Shown: piece by piece, positions 51,449 through 59,635 of the stretch
How the letters are laid out: the number at the start of each line of letters is the position of its first letter
Position numbering within the stretch: position 1 is the stretch's first letter
Origin: Catalinimonas niigatensis
GTDB lineage: Bacteria; Bacteroidota; Bacteroidia; Cytophagales; Cyclobacteriaceae
NCBI RefSeq assembly: GCF_030506285.1
Contig: NZ_CP119422.1
Location: 3,181,001 to 3,245,000, forward strand
Length of the DNA: 64,000 nt
Reading direction: 5' to 3'
Notes under the pieces: model-generated
Told to the model about the DNA's origin: nothing
The model's database searches: none
Seen by the model: only the letters and a program-made list of their open reading frames with translations
Made by a program: the position numbers and the translations under genes

Positions 51449-51961
51449 ATGCATAACGAAACTAAGAATTCAGATGCAGCTATTAAGCTGAAAGAGAAAA
51501 TAGATAAAGTAAAAGTAGGCATGCTGACGACAGAAGAAAAAGACGGACAGTTGCATTCGCGCCCTATGCACACCACTCAGGCAGAATCTACTGGTATACT
51601 ATGGTTCTTTACCAGCGATCGGTCAGACAAGGCCGATGTCATTGAGCATAAAAACAGAAGGGTGAATCTGGCTTATGCTGACCCCAATTCTAATACCTAC
51701 ATTTCCGTATCAGGCCGGGCAGAAATTGTGGAGGACAAAGGTAAAATGCACGATTTGTGGAATCCAGCACTTAAAGCCTGGTTTGCCGACGGCCTAGACA
51801 CACCCGACATCAGTCTACTTAAAATAACAGTAGATCAAGCTGAGTACTGGGATGTGACTTCCAGCAAAATGGTGCAGTTATATGCTTTTGCCAAAGCTAC
51901 TGTAACAGGAAAATCCGCAAGTGAAGAAGTAGCTAATCATGAAAAGTTGAATATCCGCTGA
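51449..51961 (+). CDS. Pyridoxamine-oxidase-fold protein (general stress protein 26-like)
   Basis: A 170-residue soluble protein of the split-barrel flavin-binding fold. Seen: VGMLTTEEKDGQLHSRPM, then LWFFTSDRSDKADVI, NRRVNLAYADP and SGRAEIVEDKGKMHDLW, the pattern of the Bacillus GSP26 family. These proteins bind FMN, FAD or F420 and are tied to stress; their reaction is mostly unknown. It follows htpG on the same strand but has a terminator before it, so it should be a separate unit. A hairpin terminator follows its stop. Confidence 0.85.
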   Translation: MHNETKNSDAAIKLKEKIDKVKVGMLTTEEKDGQLHSRPMHTTQAESTGILWFFTSDRSDKADVIEHKNRRVNLAYADPNSNTYISVSGRAEIVEDKGKMHDLWNPALKAWFADGLDTPDISLLKITVDQAEYWDVTSSKMVQLYAFAKATVTGKSASEEVANHEKLNIR

Positions 51962-51995
51962 TCGTTTATAACATTATCCTTGTAACAGAGCCACT

Positions 51996-52034
51996 AAAAG
52001 TCCTGGTTGAAATCAAATATCAACCAGGACTTTT
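51996..52034. terminator. Bidirectional terminator, 15-base arms
   Basis: AAAAGTCCTGGTTGA and TCAACCAGGACTTTT form a perfect 15-base-pair stem with a 9-base loop, A-rich on the left and T-rich on the right. It lies between the convergent stress-protein gene and threonine dehydrogenase gene and can serve both. Confidence 0.9.
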
Positions 52035-52038
52035 AATT

Positions 52039-53010
52039 TTAAGAAAGATTGATAGCTGTCTCTTTTTCTTTCAGTCTTTTTAGATTTGAAAGCATATCGT
52101 CTGACATAGCTTGTAAATCATACTGTGGCTTCCATCCCCAATCTTCTTTGGCTTGACTGTCATCTATACTATTAGGCCAGCTATCCGCGATCTTCTGGCG
52201 AAAATCAGGCTGATAATCAATCTTGAAATCCGGTATCCTTTGCTGAATTACTTCCGCAATGTCAGCTGGAGAGCAGCTGAAGCCTGCCAGGTTGTAACTG
52301 GAACGCACACTGATTTTTTCTGCATCCGCCTCCATCAGTTCTATCGTAGCCCGAACAGCATCAGGCATATACATGAGTGGCAAGATAGAATCCTTTCTCA
52401 GAAAGCAGTGATAGATACTACTTTCCAGCGCTTTGTGATAAATCTCAACAGCAAAGTCAGTGGTCCCACCGCCAGGCAAAGCTTTGTAGCCAATAAGTCC
52501 TGGATAGCGGAGACTGCGCACATCCACACCTAATTTATTTGCATAGTAAGCGCAAAGCCTTTCACCAGCCAGTTTGCTGATGCCATACATAGTGGTAGGC
52601 GAAGTAATGGTTTCCTGAGGTGTTTGCTGTTTGGGGGTAGTCTCTCCGAAAACTGCGATAGAGCTAGGCCAGAATACTTTACTGATTTTACCATCGCGGG
52701 CTAGTTCTAATACATTCATCAACCCATCCATATTGACCTGCCAGGTCAACATCGGATTTTGCTCTCCTTTGGCAGACAAAATAGCAGCAAGCAGATAAAC
52801 GTCGGTAAACTTATATTTCTCTATCAATTCCTCCAACCTGCCTTTATCTCGTATGTCCAGAGTTTCAAAAAGAGCATCCTGTTTTTTAGGAGAGTGAATA
52901 TCTGAAGTGATCACTTGCTTATATCTATATTTGTCTTGCAAAGCAGTAGTAAGTTCGGTTCCCAGCTGTCCATTCGCTCCAATAATCAAAATTTTCGTTT
53001 GCTCTATCAT
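52039..53010 (-). CDS. SDR-type L-threonine 3-dehydrogenase
   Basis: An NAD-dependent short-chain dehydrogenase/epimerase-like enzyme of about 323 residues. It has the Rossmann motif GANGQLG (near 12-18), VYLLAAILSAKGEQNP, and the catalytic pair in TMYGISKLAGE (Y-x3-K), then RYPGLIGYKA, which fits the SDR-type threonine dehydrogenases found in Bacteroidota rather than UDP-galactose epimerases. It would oxidise threonine to 2-amino-3-ketobutyrate. The divergent neighbour kbl encodes the next enzyme, which strongly supports the call. ATG 53010 is used; a TTG at 53025 lies upstream. Confidence 0.82.
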   Translation of the reverse strand: MIEQTKILIIGANGQLGTELTTALQDKYRYKQVITSDIHSPKKQDALFETLDIRDKGRLEELIEKYKFTDVYLLAAILSAKGEQNPMLTWQVNMDGLMNVLELARDGKISKVFWPSSIAVFGETTPKQQTPQETITSPTTMYGISKLAGERLCAYYANKLGVDVRSLRYPGLIGYKALPGGGTTDFAVEIYHKALESSIYHCFLRKDSILPLMYMPDAVRATIELMEADAEKISVRSSYNLAGFSCSPADIAEVIQQRIPDFKIDYQPDFRQKIADSWPNSIDDSQAKEDWGWKPQYDLQAMSDDMLSNLKRLKEKETAINLS

Positions 53011-53101
53011 ATCAATCTCGCCCAACAGGCATTTTTCTAACTTTAAAGTATATATTGAGAATCTTCTAATTATTACACAATGTCCTGCTTATTTTTGAGC
53101 G

Positions 53102-53109
53102 CAAAAATA
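53102..53109 (-). promoter_or_regulatory. -7 box before the threonine dehydrogenase gene
   Basis: TATTTTTG on the minus strand matches TAnnTTTG. No clear TTTG lies at the right distance upstream. A start near 53096 would give a leader of about 86 bases. Confidence 0.42.
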
Positions 53110-53215
53110 TGAAATTTGTAAAGTCCCATTATAGCAGAACTATAAAATTATTCTTTAATACATAACGATCCTCTGGCTGCATAGTTAGTTAAGCATAATT
53201 CAAATACCATACCTT

Positions 53216-54406
53216 ATGTACGAAACACTAAAACCTGCCCTGGAAAAAGAACTGGCTGAAATCAAAGAGGCTGGTTTATATAAAAACGAACGTATCATCA
53301 CTACGCCACAAGGGGCGGTAATCAAGACCACCAGTGGTAAAGAAGTGATAAACTTTTGTGCTAACAATTACCTGGGGCTGTCTGCACATCCTAAAGTGAT
53401 AGAAGCTGCCCAAAAAACCATAGATACGCATGGTTATGGCATGTCATCGGTACGCTTCATCTGTGGCACACAGGATATTCATAAAACTTTGGAGAAGAAA
53501 ATCTCTGACTTTCTGGGTATGGAAGACACTATTCTTTATGCCGCTGCTTTTGATGCCAACGGAGGCGTATTTGAACCCTTGTTTGGCCCGGAAGATGCTA
53601 TCATTTCCGATGCACTCAACCATGCCTCTATCATTGATGGCGTACGATTGTGCAAAGCGCAGCGCTTTCGTTATCAGCACAACGACATGCAGGACCTGGA
53701 GGAAAAACTGAAGGAAGCGCAAAGTGCCCGTCACCGCATCATTGTCACCGATGGTGTATTTTCTATGGACGGTACAATCGCTCAGCTAAATAAAATCTGT
53801 GACCTTGCCGACAATTACAAAGCTTTGGTGATGTCCGACGAATGTCATTCTACTGGCTTTATGGGTAAAACAGGCAGAGGAGTACATGAACATCACAATG
53901 TGATGGGTAGGATAGATATTATTACTGGTACTCTGGGCAAAGCACTAGGCGGAGCCTCCGGTGGATTTACCAGTGCCAGAAAAGAGATCGTAGATATTTT
54001 ACGTCAACGTTCCCGTCCTTACTTATTCTCTAATACATTGGCTCCTTCCATTACCGGGGCGTCTATTGCGGTGATTGATTTGCTTTCTGAAACTACTGAG
54101 TTGCGGGATAAGCTGGAAGAAAACACCAATTACTTCAGAGAACAGATGACTGCTGCCGGTTTTGATATTAAGCCTGGTACACATGCGATTGTACCCATTA
54201 TGCTTTATGAAGCACCGCTGGCGCAAAAATTTGCGGAACGCTTGCTAGAAAAAAGTATTTATGTAATTGGCTTCTACTATCCTGTAGTACCCAAAGGGCA
54301 GGCACGCATCCGCGTCCAGATTTCAGCCGTACATGAAAGAGAACATTTAGACAAAGCGATACAGTCTTTCAAAGAAGTAGGCAAAGAACTTAGCGTATTG
54401 AATTAA
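53216..54406 (+). CDS. kbl: Glycine C-acetyltransferase (2-amino-3-ketobutyrate CoA ligase)
   Basis: A 396-residue PLP enzyme of the alpha-oxoamine synthase family. It splits 2-amino-3-ketobutyrate with CoA into glycine and acetyl-CoA, the second step of threonine breakdown. Seen: [59 protein letters not shown] and the PLP Lys in [10 protein letters not shown] (near 243). The motif GTQDxHKxLE favours kbl over 8-amino-7-oxononanoate synthase. It is divergent from the threonine dehydrogenase gene, with a 205-base shared spacer. Confidence 0.94.
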   Translation: MYETLKPALEKELAEIKEAGLYKNERIITTPQGAVIKTTSGKEVINFCANNYLGLSAHPKVIEAAQKTIDTHGYGMSSVRFICGTQDIHKTLEKKISDFLGMEDTILYAAAFDANGGVFEPLFGPEDAIISDALNHASIIDGVRLCKAQRFRYQHNDMQDLEEKLKEAQSARHRIIVTDGVFSMDGTIAQLNKICDLADNYKALVMSDECHSTGFMGKTGRGVHEHHNVMGRIDIITGTLGKALGGASGGFTSARKEIVDILRQRSRPYLFSNTLAPSITGASIAVIDLLSETTELRDKLEENTNYFREQMTAAGFDIKPGTHAIVPIMLYEAPLAQKFAERLLEKSIYVIGFYYPVVPKGQARIRVQISAVHEREHLDKAIQSFKEVGKELSVLN

Positions 54407-54443
54407 TTTGGTTTATTTTAGTTGCCATAAGAAATTTTTTTTT

Positions 54444-54486
54444 CACCTCCTTGCCAAAGCATCTGCCGCGGTGAGGGGGTGTTTTT
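54444..54486 (+). terminator. Possible terminator after kbl
   Basis: CACCTCC and GGGGGTG pair over 7 positions (one G-U), with a loop of about 24 bases, and a T run follows. The long loop makes it weaker than the other terminators here. Confidence 0.35.
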
Positions 54487-54514
54487 GTTTAATTTATTCT
54501 ATATCAGTAACTTT

Positions 54515-55123
54515 TTATTCTTTATAAGCTTTCTCTCCTGCTCTGATGGGGATGTCCAGTATATTTTCTTTAGGAGGCAGGGGACAGCTATAGGTGGGAT
54601 TATAAGCACAATAGGGATTATACGCTTTGTTGAAATCAAGTTCAATGCTTTTACTCGTGAGGGCAGGCATTTCTATGTCCAGGTAGCGCCCTCCACCGTA
54701 GGTTTCTTCTCCACTAGTAGCATCTGAAAAAGGCAGGAATAGCTTACTTTGTGAGTCAAAGGGTTGCAACAGCAGTAAGCGGACTGGCTGCCCTTCCATC
54801 TCAAAATCTGCATAAGCATAACGGATGTATTTTTCTTCTTCACCGGTAGAGGTAGGCATTTGCAAAAGCTTATGATCCTCAATAGGCGTGAGTCTTGCCC
54901 TTATTCTATAAGCAGGCTTAGGCTCATAAAAATCCAAGCCCTTAAAAGGAATATCTTCAGGGGCAAAGGGAGATTCATCAGAAGATCGCATAAAGCGTTC
55001 TGTTCTTTTCCTTTCCTCCATGATCCGTTTGCCATAATCTTCCTCCGACTCGCCTCCCTGTAAGGCATATATAATACTAATTCCAATAACTATGATAACA
55101 ATAACAGGAATAACTTTTTTCAT
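54515..55123 (-). CDS. DUF1684 protein, membrane-anchored
   Basis: A 202-residue protein with one N-terminal hydrophobic helix (about 3-20: uncleaved anchor or signal peptide) and a DUF1684 domain. The family core is clear: EETYGGGRYLDIEMP, then LDFNKAYNPYCAYNPTYSCP, then PPKENILDIPIRAGEKAY. The Cys pair and the Asn/Tyr cluster in this segment are typical. The reaction is unknown. The gene stands alone, convergent with kbl. Confidence 0.85.
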   Translation of the reverse strand: MKKVIPVIVIIVIGISIIYALQGGESEEDYGKRIMEERKRTERFMRSSDESPFAPEDIPFKGLDFYEPKPAYRIRARLTPIEDHKLLQMPTSTGEEEKYIRYAYADFEMEGQPVRLLLLQPFDSQSKLFLPFSDATSGEETYGGGRYLDIEMPALTSKSIELDFNKAYNPYCAYNPTYSCPLPPKENILDIPIRAGEKAYKE

Positions 55124-55245
55124 AAAACTTGTTAGTCAGTCGCTAATCACAAGACAAAATCATCTATCTCTGTCTAATTGACAAAACATTAAATTTATAA
55201 GCAAAATTGGGTAAGACAATAGGAGTATGAGAAAATCTTATGTAC

Positions 55246-55950
55246 CTACAGCATACCTTCGTCAGCAAAGCTATAATAGGCATGGTCGGTAAAGATAATG
55301 TGATCCAGCACCGGAAGATCAAGACTGCTACCTGCTTCTTTGAGTTTGCGGGTGAGTTGAATATCTGCCTGGCTAGGTGTGAGGTTGCCTGAGGGATGGT
55401 TATGCACCAGGATGATAGAACTGGCTAGCTTGTCTACTGCTTTCTTAAAAATTACTTTCGGATCAGCTACTGTGCCTGATACTCCACCTTCGCTGATCAG
55501 TTCCGGCTTAATGACTAAATTAGCGCGATTAAGCAAAATGATCCAAAATTGTTCTACTGACTGATCCATCAGGTAAGGCTGCATAATGCGGTAAGCATCT
55601 TCCGAACTGGTAATCTTTTCCCGTTTAATGGGCTCTCCTCCTTTACGACGCCTTCCTAGTTCTAGTGCACTGATGATACTAATTGCTTTAGCTTCTCCGA
55701 TACCATCAAATTTTTGTAAATCCACTACTGAAAGTTTAGCAAGTTCATGCAGGTTATTTTCCACACTGGCCAAAATTTCTTTGCTCAAATCTACAGCACT
55801 TTTATTTCTGGTGCCTGATCCTATCAAAATTGCAATTAGTTCGGCATCCGTAAGAGCAGTTCTACCACGATGCAGTAACTTCTCACGAGGACGGTCTTCT
55901 TCTGCCCAACTTAAGATCCCTTTATCACGAGAGGCGTAGCGACTGGACAT
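55246..55950 (-). CDS. radC: RadC family protein (JAMM domain)
   Basis: A 234-residue RadC. The N-terminal helix-hairpin-helix part has RPREKLLHRG, then LTDAELIAILIGSG and KFDGIGEAKA; the JAB/JAMM metal-site domain follows with LVHNHPSGNLTPSQAD, holding the H-x-H and Asp ligands, and the usual Glu in ELISEGGVSGT. The original link to DNA repair is doubtful; the name is used by family. It lies downstream of rpsT on the same strand but after a terminator. Confidence 0.92.
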   Translation of the reverse strand: MSSRYASRDKGILSWAEEDRPREKLLHRGRTALTDAELIAILIGSGTRNKSAVDLSKEILASVENNLHELAKLSVVDLQKFDGIGEAKAISIISALELGRRRKGGEPIKREKITSSEDAYRIMQPYLMDQSVEQFWIILLNRANLVIKPELISEGGVSGTVADPKVIFKKAVDKLASSIILVHNHPSGNLTPSQADIQLTRKLKEAGSSLDLPVLDHIIFTDHAYYSFADEGML

Positions 55951-55985
55951 ACATTTTACTTTAGTAGTATAAAAAACTAAAGCAA

Positions 55986-56018
55986 ATAAAAAAGCCTTAC
56001 ACTAAGAAAGCGTAAGGC
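55986..56018 (-). terminator. Terminator after rpsT
   Basis: On the minus strand GCCTTAC and GTAAGGC form a stem of 7 base pairs with an 11-base loop, followed by a run of U (TTTTTTATTTG). It begins 25 bases after the rpsT stop. Confidence 0.82.
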
Positions 56019-56042
56019 CTGGTAATATCTTGATGTAAGAAT

Positions 56043-56297
56043 TTACGCAAGTTGATTCACATGCTTGGCAAGTTTCGCCTTCTTGTGTGCAGCATTATTC
56101 TTATGAATAATATTCTTTTTTGCCAGTTTATCCAGCATGGAAGACACTTTTTTGTACAGGTCTTCTGCCTCAGACTTATCTGTAGTATTTCTTAGCCTTT
56201 TTACAAAAGTACGAGTAGTCTTCAACTGATAACGGTTTCTCTCACGTCTGGTCTCAGTAGAACGAATACGTTTTAATGCAGATTTATGATTTGCCAT
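56043..56297 (-). CDS. rpsT: 30S ribosomal protein S20
   Basis: An 84-residue basic, helical protein with the S20 opening ANHKSALKRIRSTETRRERN and the C-terminal IIHKNNAAHKKAKLAKHVNQ motif. It binds 16S rRNA in the small subunit. It has its own full promoter (56358-56388) and terminator (55986-56018), so it is a single-gene unit. Confidence 0.96.
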   Translation of the reverse strand: MANHKSALKRIRSTETRRERNRYQLKTTRTFVKRLRNTTDKSEAEDLYKKVSSMLDKLAKKNIIHKNNAAHKKAKLAKHVNQLA

Positions 56298-56693
56298 CGC
56301 TAAAATATTTCTTTACTGTCTTTAACAGGAATTTTCTGCTCTTGGTTTAAAGAATTGCAAAGATATAGGTATTCTTCAGAATATCAAAAGTATGCGTAAA
56401 ACTATGAATAATTTTTTACGGCTTTAGCCTTCAGCAAAAAAAACTTTAACAACCAGAACCTCCGGTTCATCATAAAATATCTATCGGAGTAAGAGTAGTA
56501 AAGAAATCTTTAGCCTGATAAGTTGTTGTAGTTGTATTGCAAAAAAAGAAGCACCATCTTTGACTTCTGCATGATGCTGATTTTTTGGTGAATAAGCACT
56601 AACTTGGCAGCTTCATTTCTGAAGCCTGCTCCTGCCTTTCTTTATGATTAAGAGAGACTTATTGTAAATTGCACGGGAATAACCTGATACTTT
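56298..56693. other. Divergent intergenic region rpsT-uvrD, 396 bases
   Basis: It holds the full rpsT promoter on the minus strand, a short hairpin GAACC-TCC-GGTTC (56456-56468), and an imperfect inverted repeat AGCACCAT...ATGATGCT near 56540-56580 followed by a T run. I see no tRNA, no coding ORF and no exact promoter for the helicase gene. A small RNA cannot be excluded. Confidence 0.45.
56358..56388 (-). promoter_or_regulatory. Bacteroidota housekeeping promoter for rpsT
   Basis: On the minus strand TTTG (56388-56385), a 19-base spacer, then TATCTTTG (56365-56358) fit TTTG-N19-21-TAnnTTTG at every fixed base. Transcription should start near 56351, about 54 bases before the rpsT ATG. Confidence 0.75.
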
Positions 56694-58949
56694 ATGAATT
56701 TTCTGGACAGCTTGAATGAACCGCAGCGAAACGGGGTCACAAATACCGAGGGACCAACCATGATTATTGCCGGGGCAGGTTCCGGTAAGACAAGAGTACT
56801 TACCTATCGTATTGCCTACCTGATTAAAAAAAAGAATGTAGATCCCTTTAATATTTTAGCTCTTACGTTTACCAATAAGGCGGCTAAAGAAATGCGGGAT
56901 CGGATTGAAAAAGTAGTAGGCACAGAAGCACGTAACCTCTGGATGGGAACATTTCATGCTGTTTTTGCCCGCATACTCAGGGCGGAGGCAAGTAAAATAG
57001 GCTATCAAAGCAACTTCACTATCTATGATACCGACGACTCTAAATCTTTGATCAAGAATATACTCAAAGAACTCAAACTGGATGACAAGGTATATAAACC
57101 AGGGATGGTACTCAACCGTATTTCCAGTTCTAAAAATCGCCTGATCTCCTGGAAAGAATACAATGCTAATCCAATGATCCGGGCTGAAGATGAGAGTGCT
57201 GCTAAGCCCCACATGGGCAAAATCTATAAAACCTATGTAGAACGCTGCTTCAAGTCTGATGCCATGGATTTTGATGATCTGCTTTTCAATACCAATGTAT
57301 TGTTCAGGGAGCATCCAGATGTGTTGCATAAGTATCAGCATCGCTTTCATTACGTGCTGGTAGATGAATTTCAGGATACTAACTTTTCTCAATACCTGAT
57401 TACCAAAAAACTGGCGGCTGTAAGGCGTAACATCTGTGTGGTAGGAGATGATGCCCAAAGTATTTATGCCTTTCGGGGAGCAGACATCCAGAATATTCTC
57501 AACTTCGAGAAGGACTTCTCTGATCTCAACGTATTTAAATTAGAACAGAATTATCGTTCTACCAAGAATATTATAGAAGCAGCCAACTCTGTCATCAGCA
57601 AAAACAAATCGCAGCTCAAGAAGCAAATCTGGACGACCAATGAAGAGGGTATGCTGGTAGAAGTGATCAAAGCTACTTCTGATCAGGAAGAAGGCCGCCT
57701 GATTGCTTACTCTATTTTTGAAGAAAAAAACAACCGCCACGTCCGTTACAGCGATTTTGTTATTCTTTACCGAACCAACAGCCAGTCACGGGCAATGGAG
57801 GAGGCGCTACGCAAGCGTAATATTAAGTATAAGATTATAGGCGGCCTTTCATTTTACCAACGTAAAGAGATCAAGGACATCATTGCCTACATGCGCTTTG
57901 TAGTCAATCAGAGTGATGAGCAGGCATTTCGCAGAATTGTCAATCTACCCAAACGCGGTATTGGAGCCACCACGATAGATAAAGTAATGGTCACAGCCTA
58001 TGAGCATGATATTACGATCTGGGAAGTATTAAATAATGCCAATAAGTTTTTCAGCGGACGTACGGCCAGTTCTCTGGATTCTTTCAAAGATATGATCAAG
58101 GGCTTTATGTTGGAAGCCAAGAAGAAAGAAGCTTTTGAGGCTGCTTCTCATATTGCCAAAGGTTCCGGATTACTGAGAGAACTTTATGATGACAAGACTA
58201 TTGAGGGCCTGAACCGTTATGAAAACGTACAGGAATTACTCAACGCTATCAAAGAGTTTGTGGATAATCCGGAAGTGCAGGACAAGAGTATGGGTGCTTT
58301 TCTTCAGGAGGTAGCTCTGCTTACTTCAGTAGATCAGGCAGAAGATGATGATGAAGACCGCGTAACCATGATGACCATCCATATGGCCAAGGGACTGGAA
58401 TTTCCTTATGTCTATGTGGTAGGGATGGAGGAAGACCTCTTCCCATCCCAAATGATGCTCAGCAGTCGTAGCGATCTGGAAGAAGAGCGTAGACTTTTTT
58501 ACGTAGCCATTACCCGTTCTATGAAAAAGCTGGTACTTTCTTATGCTTTATCACGTTATCGCTTTGGAAGGTTGAAAAACTGCGAACCCAGTCGCTTTCT
58601 GGAAGAGATTGACCCGGCCTATGTGATGGTAAACAAGGCGATGGGCAGTCGCTCAGTAGTAGGTGATACCGAACATGCCCGAGTACTGCTGAAAAGTATC
58701 CAGAGAGACCGTAGCCGCAAGCCTATGCCTACCAGCCGTAGCACTTACAAACCTTCGGCAGATTTTGCACCAAGCGATACCAGTCGCCTGGAAGCAGGCA
58801 TGAAAGTAGAGCACCCAAAATTTGGTTTTGGCACAGTCAAAGGCCTGGAAACAGAAGGCTCCAATCGCAAAGCCAAGGTCGAGTTTGATGAGTTTGGAGA
58901 GAAGACATTACTACTTAGCTTTGCTAAGTTAAAAATACACGATAAGTAA
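56694..58949 (+). CDS. uvrD: UvrD/PcrA-type superfamily 1 DNA helicase
   Basis: A 751-residue 3'-5' helicase. Walker A is AGAGSGKT (26-33); motif II is VLVDEFQDTN; motif III is GDDAQSIYAFRGA; motif IV-V include TIHMAKGLEFPYV; motif VI is RRLFYVAITRS. It should unwind DNA in repair and clear RecA or RNA polymerase. The C-terminal tail has a Tudor-like fold (KVEHPKFGFGTVKGLE), which in PcrA binds RNA polymerase. It is followed by the DUF4290 gene after 29 bases and murA, probably one transcript. Confidence 0.93.
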   Translation: MNFLDSLNEPQRNGVTNTEGPTMIIAGAGSGKTRVLTYRIAYLIKKKNVDPFNILALTFTNKAAKEMRDRIEKVVGTEARNLWMGTFHAVFARILRAEASKIGYQSNFTIYDTDDSKSLIKNILKELKLDDKVYKPGMVLNRISSSKNRLISWKEYNANPMIRAEDESAAKPHMGKIYKTYVERCFKSDAMDFDDLLFNTNVLFREHPDVLHKYQHRFHYVLVDEFQDTNFSQYLITKKLAAVRRNICVVGDDAQSIYAFRGADIQNILNFEKDFSDLNVFKLEQNYRSTKNIIEAANSVISKNKSQLKKQIWTTNEEGMLVEVIKATSDQEEGRLIAYSIFEEKNNRHVRYSDFVILYRTNSQSRAMEEALRKRNIKYKIIGGLSFYQRKEIKDIIAYMRFVVNQSDEQAFRRIVNLPKRGIGATTIDKVMVTAYEHDITIWEVLNNANKFFSGRTASSLDSFKDMIKGFMLEAKKKEAFEAASHIAKGSGLLRELYDDKTIEGLNRYENVQELLNAIKEFVDNPEVQDKSMGAFLQEVALLTSVDQAEDDDEDRVTMMTIHMAKGLEFPYVYVVGMEEDLFPSQMMLSSRSDLEEERRLFYVAITRSMKKLVLSYALSRYRFGRLKNCEPSRFLEEIDPAYVMVNKAMGSRSVVGDTEHARVLLKSIQRDRSRKPMPTSRSTYKPSADFAPSDTSRLEAGMKVEHPKFGFGTVKGLETEGSNRKAKVEFDEFGEKTLLLSFAKLKIHDK

Positions 58950-58978
58950 AATTATTTTCTATAAAAACCCAACGAAAT

Positions 58979-59626
58979 ATGTTTGACTACAATACTGATA
59001 AGTCCGGAGTTATTCTAAAAGAATACGGAAGAAACGTTCAAAAGCTTGCCGAGCATATCATGACCATTGACGACCGCGACAAGCGTACCCGCTATGCCAC
59101 CACACTGGTAGAACTCATGCGCCAGCTTAATCCCAGCGTACGGGAAAATAATGAAACAACCCAAAAGCTTTGGGATGATCTTTTCATTATGACCAATTTC
59201 GAGTTGAATGTTGATGCTCCTTACCCAATGCCGGAGGTAGATATTCTTACAAAAAAACCAAAAAGACTCTCATATAATACAGACCCGGCTACCTATAAGC
59301 ATTATGGCAAGAATATTGAAAAGCTCATAGAAAAAGCTATCGCTACAGAAACCGAAGAAGAACGAAAAGGTGCCATTATCTACTTGGGTAAATTAATGAA
59401 AGGGTTTTATCAAACTTGGAATAAAGAAAACGTAGATGATGCAGTCATTATTAAAAACATCAAAGAGATATCAGGGGGTAAACTGGATATTTCTGTAGAT
59501 GAAGTAAAAAATAATAACCTGTTCGAGTCCCAAAAAGGAGCATCAGCATCAGGGGGTGGGGCATCAGGCCGTAGTTCTTCCAAAGGTAGGCGAAATTCGG
59601 GCAGCAACAACAGACGAAAGAAATAG
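58979..59626 (+). CDS. DUF4290 protein
   Basis: A 215-residue soluble protein of the Bacteroidota-specific DUF4290 family. Seen: LKEYGRNVQKLAEHI, then LNPSVRENNETTQKLWDDLFIM and HYGKNIEKLIEKAIATE, two similar helical segments that may be a duplication. The last 25 residues are a disordered Ser/Gly/Arg-rich tail (GRSSSKGRRNSGSNNRRKK), which is strongly basic and could bind nucleic acid. Function unknown. It lies just before murA, a neighbour order that I recall from other Bacteroidota. Confidence 0.85.
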   Translation: MFDYNTDKSGVILKEYGRNVQKLAEHIMTIDDRDKRTRYATTLVELMRQLNPSVRENNETTQKLWDDLFIMTNFELNVDAPYPMPEVDILTKKPKRLSYNTDPATYKHYGKNIEKLIEKAIATETEEERKGAIIYLGKLMKGFYQTWNKENVDDAVIIKNIKEISGGKLDISVDEVKNNNLFESQKGASASGGGASGRSSSKGRRNSGSNNRRKK

Positions 59627-59635
59627 AAATAAAGA

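Noticed and set aside
52039-53010. UDP-sugar epimerase as part of glycan synthesis
   Set aside because: It is far from the glycan locus and divergent from kbl; wording fits SDR-type threonine dehydrogenase.
56298-56693. tRNA or small RNA gene in the rpsT-uvrD gap
   Set aside because: No TPsiC-like GGTTCRANNCC segment or cloverleaf is present. The short hairpins are not enough to call an RNA.
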